Assembly: GCF_014217565.1 (NCBI RefSeq)
Contig: NZ_CP043661.1
Location: 4,650,001 to 4,714,000, forward strand
Length of the DNA: 64,000 nt
Reading direction: 5' to 3'
Origin: Kribbella qitaiheensis
GTDB lineage: Bacteria; Actinomycetota; Actinomycetes; Propionibacteriales; Kribbellaceae
Every line of letters begins with the position of its first letter. Positions within the stretch are counted from its first letter, which is position 1. Positions 52,940-62,120 of the stretch are shown in pieces. The translations under genes and the position numbers were made by a program. The notes below the pieces were generated by a model. That model made no database searches. It had not been told where the DNA came from and was given only the letters and a program-made list of their open reading frames with translations.

Positions 52940-53422
52940 ATGCAGACTGACGAGCGGATTCGCCGGGCCCGGCCGGATGACGTGCCGGCGATCGTTGAGC
53001 TGGTTTACGGGCTGGCCGAGTACGAGCGGGCGCCGGACGAGTGCCGGTTGACGGCCGACCAGTTGCAGACCGCGCTGTTCGGCGAGACGCCGGCTGTGTT
53101 CTGCCATGTCGCGTCGGTCGACGGCGAGGTGGTCGGCTGCGCGCTGTGGTTCCTCAACTTCTCCACCTGGCGTGGCGTTCACGGCATCTATCTGGAAGAT
53201 CTCTTCGTCAGCCCTGACCAGCGCGGTTCTGGTCTTGGCAAGGCGCTCCTCACCGCACTCGCCCAGGAATGCGTCGCCAACGGCTACGAACGCCTCGAAT
53301 GGTCCGTCCTCGACTGGAACACCCCCGCCATCGACTTCTACAAGTCCCTGGGTGCCGCTCCTCAAGACGAATGGACCACCTACCGCCTGACCGACAAAGC
53401 CCTGGCAAAGCTCGGTTCCTGA
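52940..53422 (+). CDS. GNAT acetyltransferase (diamine acetyltransferase-like)
   Basis: A 160-residue protein. RRARPDDVPAIVELVYGLAE opens it, GIYLEDLFVSPDQRGSGLGK is the acetyl-CoA loop with its preceding strand, and RLEWSVLDWNTPAIDFYKSL then GAAPQDEWTTYRLT the C-terminal motif of SSAT-like enzymes. ATG 52940 is 8 bp after AGGA. It may acetylate polyamines or similar amines. Confidence 0.88.
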   Translation: MQTDERIRRARPDDVPAIVELVYGLAEYERAPDECRLTADQLQTALFGETPAVFCHVASVDGEVVGCALWFLNFSTWRGVHGIYLEDLFVSPDQRGSGLGKALLTALAQECVANGYERLEWSVLDWNTPAIDFYKSLGAAPQDEWTTYRLTDKALAKLGS

Positions 53423-53503
53423 GTGGTCTGGCCGGGTCGGTGGACCGGGCGGTCCCTAGACTCGCGCGGAAGTGTCCGCTCACCACAATGCTCGGGGATT
53501 CTG

Positions 53504-54007
53504 ATGAAGAAGAAGCTTTTGGTCGCGCTCAGCGCGTTCGCACTGCCCGTCGGACTATTGTCCGTCAACGCGCTTCCGGCGGAGGCTGCCGGTGGTCCGG
53601 TCAAGTACGCGCAGGCGTGCGAGGCCCTGGGGTACAAGACGGTCGCCCAGGTGATCAGTCTCCGTAAGGACGGCTTCGGCAACAAGATCGGCGAGCTCCG
53701 GACGATGCGCAAGACCGGCGCCAGCAAGAACAAGTGGTGCACCTACCTCAAGAAGACCGACAACACGGTCGGCAACAACAACGTCGTTCGGCTGAGGGTG
53801 GAGGTGCTCACCAAGTCGTCGGGCAAGTTCACCACCAAGAGCGCGTCGCTGACCGAAACGGTGAAGTACTACTCCTCGAGCTTCACCTACACCTCGCTGG
53901 AGGGAACGGCCGGGACGAGCCACCGGACGATCCTGTACGCGTCCACCGGCATGAAGTCAGCGAGCTCGAGCACCTGGTACACCACCGCTACAACCATGGT
54001 CGGCTGA
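53504..54007 (+). CDS. Secreted protein of unknown function
   Basis: A 167-residue protein with a clear signal peptide (KKKLLVALSAFALPVGLLSV, cleavage likely near PAEAA). The mature part starts GGPVKYAQACEALGYKTVAQ, holds two cysteines about 60 residues apart that could pair, and is rich in Ser/Thr and basic residues. ATG 53504 follows GGGGA. No family is recognised. Confidence 0.65.
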   Translation: MKKKLLVALSAFALPVGLLSVNALPAEAAGGPVKYAQACEALGYKTVAQVISLRKDGFGNKIGELRTMRKTGASKNKWCTYLKKTDNTVGNNNVVRLRVEVLTKSSGKFTTKSASLTETVKYYSSSFTYTSLEGTAGTSHRTILYASTGMKSASSSTWYTTATTMVG

Positions 54008-54084
54008 CCGACTGGGCTTGCGGGCTTCTTCCTGGAAGGCGTCCGCGGTGTCGGACCCATCGGGTCGTCAGGGATGATGGCCCG

Positions 54085-54549
54085 GTGGATGTCCGCCCGC
54101 TACTGTTCAGTCGCATCTTGAACGCCTTTGCGTGGCTGGCAGTAACGGCCTTGGTGCTGGAACCGCTGGTGACCGGTGGCCTCCCGCGCGGAGTGGCGAT
54201 CGCGGGCACTGTCGGTTGCGTGCTGATCGGGGTGCATCTGGCCGTCCGCGGCTACTGGGCGGGAGCGGTGCTGGAGCCGGAGACGCTCGTGGTCCGTGGG
54301 TTCTTCCGGACCCGCCGGATCCCGAAGGCATCGATCACCGGGATCACCGAGTTCCCGGCGGTGCGCTGGAAGCGGGCGGACGGTAAGGCGCGCTGGTCGC
54401 CGATCATCGCGTTCTGCGAAGAGGGTCAGCGAGTCCCGTCCTTCGTGCGCCGCCACAACGAGATGTCGATCCAGCGCCTGCGGGAGTGGGACCACCGGCG
54501 GCATCTGAAAGCTCGCCGGAGCCCGGCCAAGAAGCGGCAGCGGGGTTAG
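54085..54549 (+). CDS. Small membrane protein with PH-like domain
   Basis: A 154-residue protein starting at GTG 54085. Two hydrophobic segments (AFAWLAVTALVLEPLVTGGL and VAIAGTVGCVLIGVHLAV) are followed by a bacterial-PH-like region (LEPETLVVRGFFRTRRIPKA) and a basic C-terminus. It resembles the actinobacterial PH-domain membrane proteins such as the one at 11,536. Its end overlaps the GGDEF gene by 4 bp, convergent. Confidence 0.65.
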   Translation: MDVRPLLFSRILNAFAWLAVTALVLEPLVTGGLPRGVAIAGTVGCVLIGVHLAVRGYWAGAVLEPETLVVRGFFRTRRIPKASITGITEFPAVRWKRADGKARWSPIIAFCEEGQRVPSFVRRHNEMSIQRLREWDHRRHLKARRSPAKKRQRG

Positions 54550-56015
54550 TTCTTCAGGCGGTGCCGGCGTTTGGCTTCGTACATGGCGTTGTCGGCGGTG
54601 CGGAGGAGTTCTTCCAGGTCGGCGGCGTAGGGGCTGACGACCGCGGTGCCGATGCTGGCGGTGACGGGGACGTCGATGCCGTCGAGGGGCCGGCTGATGG
54701 ACTCGTCGATGCGGCGCATGAGCAGATCCAGTGCGTCGCCGTCGATGTCCTCGGCCAGGATCGCGAACTCGTCGCCGCCGAGGCGGGCCACCGTGTCACC
54801 ATGCCTTACCTCGGTCAGTAGGCGATCCGCGATCTCCCGCAGCGCCCGGTCGCCGGCCTCGTGGCCGTACTCGTCGTTCACCTGTTTGAAGTGGTTCAGG
54901 TCGCAGAACAGCAGCACTCCACGCCGTCCGGTCTGGCGGGATCTCTGCAGGGCCGAGTTGAACCGGTGCTGCAGCAGCCGCCGGTTCGGCAGGCCGGTCA
55001 GCGGGTCGTGCGCGGCGTGGTGCTGCAGTTCGCGTTCGGCGTCCTTGCGGGCGGTCACGTCGTCGATCTGGATCAGCACGATCCGCGGCTGATCCTTGCC
55101 CTGGTCAACGATCGCCGCCGTACCGCCGAGCCAGATGTCGTTGCCGTCCGTACGCCGGAAGGTCCGCTCGAAGCGGTACGGACCGTGCCCGGCCCTGAGC
55201 AGCTCGATCTCGCGGTGGGTCTGGCCGAGGTCCTCGTCGCGCAGGTAGTCGACCAGGATCGTCCCGATCAGCTGGTTCGGCGTGTACCCGGTGATCCGGC
55301 AGAAGGCGTGGTTGACGCGCACCACCCGGCCCGCCTCCGGGCCGTCGAAGGCGATCGTGGCCATCCCGTTGCCGGCGCCTTCGAAGACCAGCCGGAAGGT
55401 GGTCTCGCTCGCCTCCAGCCGGGCCTTCTCGGCCAGCAACTGGTCGGTCAGCCGGGCTTTGTCGATCGCCAGCCCCGCCTGGGTGGCGAAGATCTCGAGC
55501 AGCTCGCGATGGATCGACCCGGGCCGGCGCTGGTCCTCGGGCAGGTCCACCGACAGCATGCCGAGCAGCTCGCCGTCCGGCGAGTTCAGTGGGGCGAACA
55601 GCGCGTCGAGCGGATGCCAGGCGTCGGGCTCCGTCGACACCGGGATCTCGGGCACCCAGCCGACGACCTCGCCCTCGGGCAGCCGCTCGTGCGGGACGAA
55701 CCGGAGCGCGCCCCACTTGTCCGCGATGTCGAACTCGGCGTCGAAGATGTCGGCCGCGCTGACGGTGCCGAGCAGGGCCTGCTTCGCCTCGGGCGAGCCG
55801 GCCACCGCGATCACCTCGAACTTGCCGTCGGCGTGGCGCAGGTTCAGTACCGCGATCCCGAAGCCGAGGCCGTCCACCACTCCGTCGACCACTGCCTGCA
55901 GGGTTTCGGCCAGGCTCCGCCCGGCGCCCATCCGGGCGCTCACCTCGTAGAGACGGCGTACGGCCGTCATCCGCACAGTGGGCTCGTTCTGCACGTCTGG
56001 TCTCTCCGGCGTCAC
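54546..56015 (-). CDS. Diguanylate cyclase with GAF and PAS domains
   Basis: A 489-residue signalling protein. Residues 15-190 are a GAF domain (ARMGAGRSLAETLQAVVDGV to EIFATQAGLAIDKARLTDQL), 200-325 a PAS domain with PAC (FEGAGNGMATIAFD, RITGYTPNQLIGTILVDYLR), and 330-489 a GGDEF domain: HDPLTGLPNRRLLQHRFNSA, LFCDLNHFKQVNDEYGHEAG and VARLGGDEFAILAEDIDG. The intact RLGGDEF indicates active c-di-GMP synthesis. There is no transmembrane segment, so the sensed signal is cytoplasmic. Confidence 0.93.
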   Translation of the reverse strand: MTPERPDVQNEPTVRMTAVRRLYEVSARMGAGRSLAETLQAVVDGVVDGLGFGIAVLNLRHADGKFEVIAVAGSPEAKQALLGTVSAADIFDAEFDIADKWGALRFVPHERLPEGEVVGWVPEIPVSTEPDAWHPLDALFAPLNSPDGELLGMLSVDLPEDQRRPGSIHRELLEIFATQAGLAIDKARLTDQLLAEKARLEASETTFRLVFEGAGNGMATIAFDGPEAGRVVRVNHAFCRITGYTPNQLIGTILVDYLRDEDLGQTHREIELLRAGHGPYRFERTFRRTDGNDIWLGGTAAIVDQGKDQPRIVLIQIDDVTARKDAERELQHHAAHDPLTGLPNRRLLQHRFNSALQRSRQTGRRGVLLFCDLNHFKQVNDEYGHEAGDRALREIADRLLTEVRHGDTVARLGGDEFAILAEDIDGDALDLLMRRIDESISRPLDGIDVPVTASIGTAVVSPYAADLEELLRTADNAMYEAKRRHRLKN

Positions 56016-56210
56016 GGCATCGGCGGCCTCATGGGACCCCGCCGTGGTGGGGGCCCCTTACAGAGTGACAGATCAGGCCAGCGGGACAACGCTCTCCGAC
56101 ACGCCGGGGCGGATCGATGGCAGAGACCTGACGCCGCTTGATACCACATCTACAGTACTCTGAGTACGCGATCCATCACAGCCGGTACCCAATCTCGCCG
56201 GCCTCGCCCG

Positions 56211-56970
56211 TCAGAAGCGCATTTCGGCCAATGATCGATAGCTCGTCCGGGCGGAGACCCACGGGTCGGTCGGTGCGTCGTGCTCGACCAGCCACTGCCG
56301 TACGCCGCCTCGCTCGGCGTGGGCGAAGATCGCCGGGAAGTCGAGCCGGGCCCGCTCCGACGTCCTCGAACGAGCCGTCGGCGGCCATGTCCTTCACGTG
56401 CAGCGCGGGGAACCGGCCCGGGTACTTCGCGAAGTACTCGATCGGGTCCTTGCCGCCGTTCACAGCCCAGTACAGGTCGAATTCGAAGCCGAGCAGGTCG
56501 GGCTCGACCTCGTCGAGCAGGATGTCGAACAGCACCTGACCGTCGACCTCGTCGAAGTCGTGCCCGTGGTTGTGGAAGAGCAGCTTCAGCCCCTCCTTGC
56601 GCGCCGCCTGGCCGGCCTCGTTGAAGGCGGCGGCGGCCGTCCGGAAGCCGTCCGGTGTCCGTAGCTCGGCGGGGAGGGACGGCACGACGATCCACTCGCC
56701 GCCGAGTGTCCGGACGTCCGCCAGGGCGCCCTCCCAGTCCTCGCTCAGCCGGTTGTACCCGACGTGCTCGAGGACGATCCCGAGCCCGGTGTCATCCGCG
56801 AAGGCCCTGATCTCCCGCGCGGAGTGCCCGAACCGGCCGCTCACCCCGATCGTCCGGTAGCCGATCTCCGCGAGCCCGCGCAATGTGCCCGGGTAGTCCG
56901 CGGCGAGCGGTTCGCGCATCGTGTAGAGGTGCATGCCGATCCCGTCGGCGGGAATGGTTCGGTCGCTCAC
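56211..56970 (-). CDS. Xylose-isomerase-like TIM-barrel sugar epimerase/isomerase, frameshifted
   Basis: About 252 residues when reconstructed. GMHLYTMREPLAADYPGTLR, LGIVLEHVGYNRLSEDWEGA, LKLLFHNHGHDFDEVDGQVL and ALHVKDMAADGSFEDVGAG are AP-endonuclease-2/IolE-type barrel motifs with metal ligands. The frame shifts at GGG 56348-56350; removing one base restores RLDFPAIFAHAERGGVRQWL and an end at ARTSYRSLAEMRF. It is the last gene of a sugar operon, 36 bp after the preceding barrel gene. Its substrate is unknown. Confidence 0.82.
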
Positions 56971-57006
56971 GGGGAGAGTGCTCCTTCGAGTGATCGTTCG
57001 ATTGCT

Positions 57007-57822
57007 TCAGGCAACGTGCTCGCGGTACCTCGCCAGCGCGAGATCGAAGACTTCCTGCCCTGGCGCGTTCCACAGGTCCTGGTTGAAGATCTCGACCTCG
57101 ACCGGCCCGTCGTACCCGGCCGCGTCGCACGCCTCGCGGAGCCGGCGCAGCTCGATCGAGCCGTCGCCCATCATGCCGCGGCCGAGCAGGGTGTCGGCCG
57201 GCAGCGGGACCACCCAATCGCTCACCTGGTACGAGCAGATCCGTGCACCGGCACGCTCGATCTGGCGGTAGACGTCCGCGTCCCACCACAGGTGGTAGGC
57301 GTCGATGATGACGCCTACCTGCTCGACCGGGAACTGCTCGGCCAGGTCGAGGGCACCACCGAGTGAGGAGACGACGCAGCGGTCCGAGCAGAAGATCGGG
57401 TGCAGGGCTTCGACAGCGAGCCTGACTCCGTGTTCCTGCGCGTACGGCGCAAGCTCGGCGAGGCCGTCCCGGACCATCGCCCGGGCGCCGTCGAGATCGC
57501 GCGAGCCGGCCGGGAGTCCGCCGCTGACCAGCACCAGGACGTCGGTGCCGAGCGCCGCGGCCTCGTCGATCGCCCGCCGGTTGTCCTCGATCTTGGCCTT
57601 GCGCTCCACCGCGTCCGTCGAGGTGAAGAATCCGCTTCTGCACAAGGAGGAAACCCGCAGCCCGGCATCGGCGACCAGCTTCGCCGATCGCTCGACGCCG
57701 TACTCCTGGATGGGCTCGCGCCAGAGGCCGATCCACGAGAGGTCGGCCTTGGCGCTGGCCGCGACGACTTCCTCCAGTGACCAGTACTTCGTGGTTGCCT
57801 GGTTGAGGCTGTAGCGGTTCAC
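57007..57822 (-). CDS. Xylose-isomerase-like TIM-barrel protein
   Basis: A 271-residue sugar phosphate isomerase/epimerase-type barrel. YWSLEEVVAASAKADLSWIG, VLVLVSGGLPAGSRDLDGAR, VRLAVEALHPIFCSDRCVVS and VGVIIDAYHLWWDADVYRQI carry the usual Glu, Asp and His metal ligands, and DGPVEVEIFNQDLWNAPGQE the last. The ATG overlaps the DUF993 stop by ATGA. Confidence 0.87.
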   Translation of the reverse strand: MNRYSLNQATTKYWSLEEVVAASAKADLSWIGLWREPIQEYGVERSAKLVADAGLRVSSLCRSGFFTSTDAVERKAKIEDNRRAIDEAAALGTDVLVLVSGGLPAGSRDLDGARAMVRDGLAELAPYAQEHGVRLAVEALHPIFCSDRCVVSSLGGALDLAEQFPVEQVGVIIDAYHLWWDADVYRQIERAGARICSYQVSDWVVPLPADTLLGRGMMGDGSIELRRLREACDAAGYDGPVEVEIFNQDLWNAPGQEVFDLALARYREHVA

Positions 57823-59063
57823 GCGTCGACTCCACCGACGATGAGCAGCTTGCGGAAGCGGTCCACTGCCAGCTCTGGTGACGTCAGTACGCCGGCGGCG
57901 TCGGCCAACCGGAACGTGTCCGCGAGGTGTGGCAGGGATCGTCCGGTCTGGAGTCCGCCGACCATGCCGAAGCCGGGTTGATGACCGTTCAGCCAGGCCA
58001 GGAAGGCGATTCCGGTCTTGTAGTAGTACGTCGGACCCGAGAAGATCTGCCGGGCGAGTGGGACCGTCGGCGCGAAGACCTGCTCGTACGTCGTGAGGTC
58101 GCCGTCGTCGAGTGCTTTCAACGCTGCCGCCGCTGCGGGAGCGATGGCTGCGAAGATGCCGAGCAGCGCGTCGCTGTGGTGCTCGCCGTCGCCCTGGATC
58201 AGCTCCGGGTAGTTGAAGTCGTCGCCGGTGTAGAGCCGGATGCCTTCGGGGAGACGCTTGCGCAGGGCAATCTCTTTGCTTGCGTCGAGCAACGAGACCT
58301 TGATGCCGTCGACGTGCGCCGCGTTCTCGGCGATCAGGTCGACGACGACATCGGCCGAGGTGTCGAGTGAATCGCTACCCCAGTAGCCGTCCAGCGCCGG
58401 GTCGAACATCGAACCGAGCCAGTGCAGGATCACCGGCCGCGAAGACTGGCTCAACAGCCGGTCGTACACCTTGCGGTAGTCGTCGGAAGAAGAGGCTGCC
58501 GCGCACAGCGCCCGGCTAGCCATCAGAATTGGCTGAGCCCCAACCTCCTCAGCCAACGCCAACTGCTCCTCGTAGGCCGCAATCACCGCATCCAGCGGAT
58601 GCACCCCAGCACCAAGCTGGTCGGTGCCAACGCCCACCGCGATCCGCTTCTCCGCGCCGGAGGCGCGATCTGCGCCGTCCGCGCCCCGCGCGCCAGAGGC
58701 GCCCCCCGCACCGCTCCCACCGCCCGCGCCGGAGACGCGGGTTGGTGCTTCGGCCGCGGAGCGGCGGATTAGTTCCTTGGTGGCCGGCCAGTCGAGGCCC
58801 ATGCCGCGTTGGGCGGTGTCCATCGCTTCGGCGACCGACAGACCCAGCGACCACAGGTGTTGCCGGAACGCCAGCGTGTGTTCCCAGTCGATCGCTGCCG
58901 GCGCGCCCGGGGAGTTGTCGCCGAGCGGGTCTGCCACGACGTGCGCCGCAGCGAAGGCGAGGCGGCTCGTGGCCGGCTCGTAGGTGCCTTGGGCAATCGG
59001 CGTACCAGTGAGCTGGTAGGTCTCCAGGCCGCCGTCGAGGGGCAGCCGCAGCGACAGGCTCAT
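57819..59063 (-). CDS. DUF993 family protein (dihydrodipicolinate-synthase-like)
   Basis: A 414-residue protein. YEPATSRLAFAAAHVVADPL, AIDWEHTLAFRQHLWSLGLS and MDTAQRGMGLDW start it; DAVIAAYEEQLALAEEVGAQ, IRLYTGDDFNYPELIQGDGE and IFSGPTYYYKTGIAFLAWLN are the barrel motifs of DUF993, an aldolase-like family found beside Gfo/Idh dehydrogenases. A Gly/Ala/Ser/Arg-rich insert (about residues 107-137) breaks the usual sequence. The ATG at 59063 overlaps the dehydrogenase stop by ATGA; a longer read-through exists only because of the upstream frameshift. Confidence 0.87.
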   Translation of the reverse strand: MSLSLRLPLDGGLETYQLTGTPIAQGTYEPATSRLAFAAAHVVADPLGDNSPGAPAAIDWEHTLAFRQHLWSLGLSVAEAMDTAQRGMGLDWPATKELIRRSAAEAPTRVSGAGGGSGAGGASGARGADGADRASGAEKRIAVGVGTDQLGAGVHPLDAVIAAYEEQLALAEEVGAQPILMASRALCAAASSSDDYRKVYDRLLSQSSRPVILHWLGSMFDPALDGYWGSDSLDTSADVVVDLIAENAAHVDGIKVSLLDASKEIALRKRLPEGIRLYTGDDFNYPELIQGDGEHHSDALLGIFAAIAPAAAAALKALDDGDLTTYEQVFAPTVPLARQIFSGPTYYYKTGIAFLAWLNGHQPGFGMVGGLQTGRSLPHLADTFRLADAAGVLTSPELAVDRFRKLLIVGGVDA

Positions 59064-60224
59064 GCCTCGGACTCGATGTCGAGCGCCGGGACCTCCAGCT
59101 TGCGGCCTTCGCGCCACGACTGCAGACCGAGCTCGGCGAGCTGCACGCCCTTGGCGCCCTCGACGAAGTCCCAGGTGAAAGGAGCGTCGTCGATAACATG
59201 CCGCAGGAACATCTCCCACTGCACCTTGAAGCCGTTGTCGAAGACCTCGTTGTCCGGCACCTCGGCCCACTGGTCGCGGAACGAGTACGCCGCGGGGAGA
59301 TCGGGGTTCCAGACCGGCTTCGGCGTCGCGGAGCGGTGCTGGGCGCGGCAGTTGCGCAGCCCGGCGACCGCGCTGCCCTCGGTTCCGTCGACCTGGAACT
59401 CGACCAGCTCGTCGCGGAACACGCGCGTCGTCCAGGACGAGTTGAGCTGCGCGATGATGCCGCCTTCGAGCTCGAAGACGCCGTAGGCGGCGTCCTCGGG
59501 CCGTGGCGGTGTAGGCCTGGCCTTGCTCGTCGTACCGGGTCGGGATGTGGGTCGCGCCCTGGCAGTAGACCGACTTCACCGAGCCGAAGATCTGGTCGAG
59601 CACGTACCGCCAGTGGCAGAACATGTCGACGACGATGCCGCCGCCCTCTTCCTGTTTGTAGTTCCAGGCCGGCCGCTGCGCCTCCTGCCAGTCGCCCTCG
59701 AAGACCCAGTAGCCGAACTCACCGCGGACCGAGAGGATCTTGCCGAAGAAGCCGCCGTCGACGAGCCGCTTGAGCTTGCGCAGACCGGGCAGCGAGAGCT
59801 TGTCCTGGACCACACCGTTCTTCAGCCCCGAGTCCCGGACCAGGCGGGCCAGGGCGACAGCGGCGTCCAGGCCTTCCGCGATCGGCTTCTCGCAGTAGAT
59901 CGCCTTGCCGGCCTCGACGGCGGCGCGGACGCCCTTCTCCCGCAGCTGGGTCAGCTGGGAGTCGAAGTAGATCTCGACGTCGGGCTCGGCCAGTGCCTCG
60001 GAGAGGTCCGTGGTCCAGCGGGTCAGGCCGTAGGTGTCCGCGATGTTCTTCAGCTTGAGCTCGTTGCGGCCGACCAGGATCGGGTCCGGGATGATCATCG
60101 TCCCGTCGGCGGCGGGGATGCCGCCCTGCTCGCGGATCGCCACGATGGAGCGCTCCAGGTGCTGGCGCAGGCCCATCCGGCCGGTGACGCCGTTCATCAC
60201 GATGCCGACGCGTCGATCGTTCAC
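59060..60224 (-). CDS. Gfo/Idh/MocA family dehydrogenase, frameshifted
   Basis: About 387 residues when reconstructed. VGIVMNGVTGRMGLRQHLER is the NAD loop, GKAIYCEKPIAEGLDAAVAL the EKP catalytic motif, and GGGIVVDMFCHWRYVLDQIF the substrate-site Asp/His. The frame shifts at GGG 59498-59500; dropping one base joins AYTATA to EDAAYGVFELEGG and the C-terminus FRDELVEFQVDGTEG to LEVPALDIESEA. It heads the operon and would oxidise the entering sugar. LacI-type operator candidates lie 55 and 133 bp upstream. Confidence 0.85.
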
Positions 60225-60278
60225 TGTGCTACCCCTCTTCGGCGCTTCATCTGCGCCGGTCGGCCGGATGCACGGCTT

Positions 60279-60292
60279 GGAAAGGGCTTTCC
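60279..60292. promoter_or_regulatory. Candidate LacI-type operator
   Basis: GGAAAGGGCTTTCC is a near-perfect palindrome with one central mismatch from GGAAAGCGCTTTCC, the form of actinobacterial LacI-family sites. It lies 55 bp before the Gfo/Idh gene. No lacI-type gene is adjacent. Confidence 0.6.
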
Positions 60293-60356
60293 CAGGCTCG
60301 TGTGGGCAACCTTAGGTGGGTCGTCACGGGGAGTCAACCTGCAGCGGAATCCAATT

Positions 60357-60370
60357 GGAAAGCGGTTGCA
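60357..60370. promoter_or_regulatory. Second candidate LacI-type operator
   Basis: GGAAAGCGGTTGCA shares its left half-site GGAAAGC with the site above and has a weaker right half. It lies 64 bp further upstream, a spacing that could allow a looped repressor. It could also act on the divergent exporter gene. Confidence 0.45.
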
Positions 60371-60461
60371 CCGGGTGCTTGGCCGGATGCGTCCGGCGGC
60401 TGCGTTTGGGTGCGGCGCACCGGCGCGCGTTAGCGTCGTCGTGACCGATGAAAGGACAACG

Positions 60462-62018
60462 GTGCCCGAGGCCCCCGAGCCATCCCGCGAACTCTCGACC
60501 GAGAGTCTCCAGTCACACCGCCCGCCGGGGCGGGAGCTGGATCGAACCGACGCGCCGGTTGGCGACCAGGTGAGCGCCGACGGCGCCGCGGTGCAGGCGG
60601 GCGGGGAGCCGCGGCGGTCGGATGAGACGGAAGCGCCCAGGCGTCGGCGCGACGATCGGGATCGGGATGCGCAGCGGGAGTTGTATCGGGCGCTGGATCT
60701 GGCGTTGCGGATCGGGGAGGTGGTGCTGTCGAGCGGAGCCGGTACGGCGGATGCGACGGCCACGATCCTGTCCGTGACGGCTGCCTGCGATCTGCGCGGG
60801 TGTGAGGTGGACATCACCTTCACCTCGATCGCGATCTCGTACCAGGCGGCGCCCGACGTCGCCCCGGAGACGCACATGCGCGTGGTCCGGTACCGCGGCC
60901 AGGACTTCTCCCGGCTGACCGACGTCGACCAGCTCGTACGGCGGCTCGCCCGCGGCGACGTGACCCGCGAGGACGCCAGCCGCGAACTCGCCCGGATGGT
61001 CTCGGCCGGGCCGCCGTTCCCGCGCTGGAGTTCCGTGCTCGCCTGGGGCGTGATGGCCGGCGGCGCGACCCTGTTGCTCGGTGGTGGCTGGCTGATCACC
61101 CTGGTCGCCGTCGTCACGGCAATATTGATCGAGCTCAGCAACCGGTGGTTCAACCGGCAGCGCCTGCCCGCCTTCTACCAGCAGGTGGCCGGCGCGTTCG
61201 TCGCCACCGCGGTCGCCCTGGTTCTGTACGCCGTCCACGCGCCGGTGAAACCATCGCTGGTAGTTGCCGCAGGCATCATCATGCTGCTCGCCGGGATCGC
61301 CTTGACCGGTGCCGTTCAGGACGCGATCACCGGGTACTACGTGACCGCGGCCGCCCGCAGCCTCGAGGCGATGCTGCTCACCGGCGGGATCATCGCGGGC
61401 GTCAGCCTCGGCCTCGCCCTGGGGATCCGGTTCGGTCTGCCGGTCGCGATCGAGGCGCAGACCATTCAGCTCGCCAACCTGCCGATCATGGTCGGCTCCG
61501 GCGCGCTGATGGCGGTGGCCTTCGCCTTCGCTTCGTACGCGCCGCTGCGGTCGCTGCTGCCGGTCGCGGCGGTCGGTGCGGCGGGATCGCTGGTGTTCAC
61601 GCTGATGGCGCGAGCGCAGTTCGGGCCGGCCTGGTCGACCGCGGCGGCAGCGTTCGTGGTCGGACTCGGCGGGTACTCGCTCGGCCGGCGGTTCGGCGTA
61701 CCGCCGCTCGTCGTGGTCGTGTCCGGTACGGTCCCGTTGCTGCCCGGATTGACCATCTACAAGGGCTTGTTCGAGGTCATGAGCAACGGCAACCTGACCG
61801 GGATCGTCAGCCTCGCCACCGCGGTCGCGATCGGCGTCGCCCTCGCGTCGGGGGTGATTCTCGGTGAGTACGTCGCCCAGCCGATCCGCCGCGAAGCCCG
61901 CCGGCTGGAAGATCGCCTGGCCGGCCCGCGACTGGTCGGTCCGCGCCGCCCGGTCCGCCGCCGTACCGGCCGGACGTCCCACCACCGCACCCGCCGAACC
62001 CGCCGCCCACCAGCCTGA
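60462..62018 (+). CDS. Threonine/serine exporter (ThrE) family membrane protein
   Basis: A 518-residue protein. A charged N-terminus leads to the ThrP domain (LALRIGEVVLSSGAGTADAT, CDLRGCEVDITFTSIAISYQ), followed by about ten hydrophobic segments such as WGVMAGGATLLLGGGWLITL, VAGAFVATAVALVLYAV, SLEAMLLTGGIIAGVSLGLA and TVPLLPGLTIYKGLFEVMSN. The fused cytoplasmic plus ThrE domain layout is the Corynebacterium ThrE type, which exports threonine and serine. AAAGGA lies before GTG 60462. The C-terminal tail is Arg/Pro-rich. Confidence 0.87.
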   Translation: MPEAPEPSRELSTESLQSHRPPGRELDRTDAPVGDQVSADGAAVQAGGEPRRSDETEAPRRRRDDRDRDAQRELYRALDLALRIGEVVLSSGAGTADATATILSVTAACDLRGCEVDITFTSIAISYQAAPDVAPETHMRVVRYRGQDFSRLTDVDQLVRRLARGDVTREDASRELARMVSAGPPFPRWSSVLAWGVMAGGATLLLGGGWLITLVAVVTAILIELSNRWFNRQRLPAFYQQVAGAFVATAVALVLYAVHAPVKPSLVVAAGIIMLLAGIALTGAVQDAITGYYVTAAARSLEAMLLTGGIIAGVSLGLALGIRFGLPVAIEAQTIQLANLPIMVGSGALMAVAFAFASYAPLRSLLPVAAVGAAGSLVFTLMARAQFGPAWSTAAAAFVVGLGGYSLGRRFGVPPLVVVVSGTVPLLPGLTIYKGLFEVMSNGNLTGIVSLATAVAIGVALASGVILGEYVAQPIRREARRLEDRLAGPRLVGPRRPVRRRTGRTSHHRTRRTRRPPA

Positions 62019-62090
62019 CCGGCCGCCCACCAGCCTGAGCCGGCCGCCCATCCGCCTGAACCGGCCGCCGGTCTGAACCGGCCCGATCCC
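62000..62090 (+). repeat. Imperfect tandem repeat after the exporter gene
   Basis: Four to five units of about 20 bp with the core CCGGCCGCCCACCAGCCTGA run from the exporter stop codon onward. The exporter stop TGA lies within the first unit. Confidence 0.7.
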
Positions 62091-62120
62091 GCCGGCTCAG
62101 GCCGGTCCGCTCCGGACTTA

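Noticed and set aside
57819..60224. An 801-residue dehydrogenase-DUF993 fusion protein
   Set aside because: The fusion arises only because the frameshift at 59,498 lets the first frame run into the second gene. The C-terminus of the dehydrogenase and the ATGA start of DUF993 are both present in their own frames.
62000..62090. A short CRISPR array
   Set aside because: The units are adjacent and imperfect with no unique spacers, and no cas gene is in the window.
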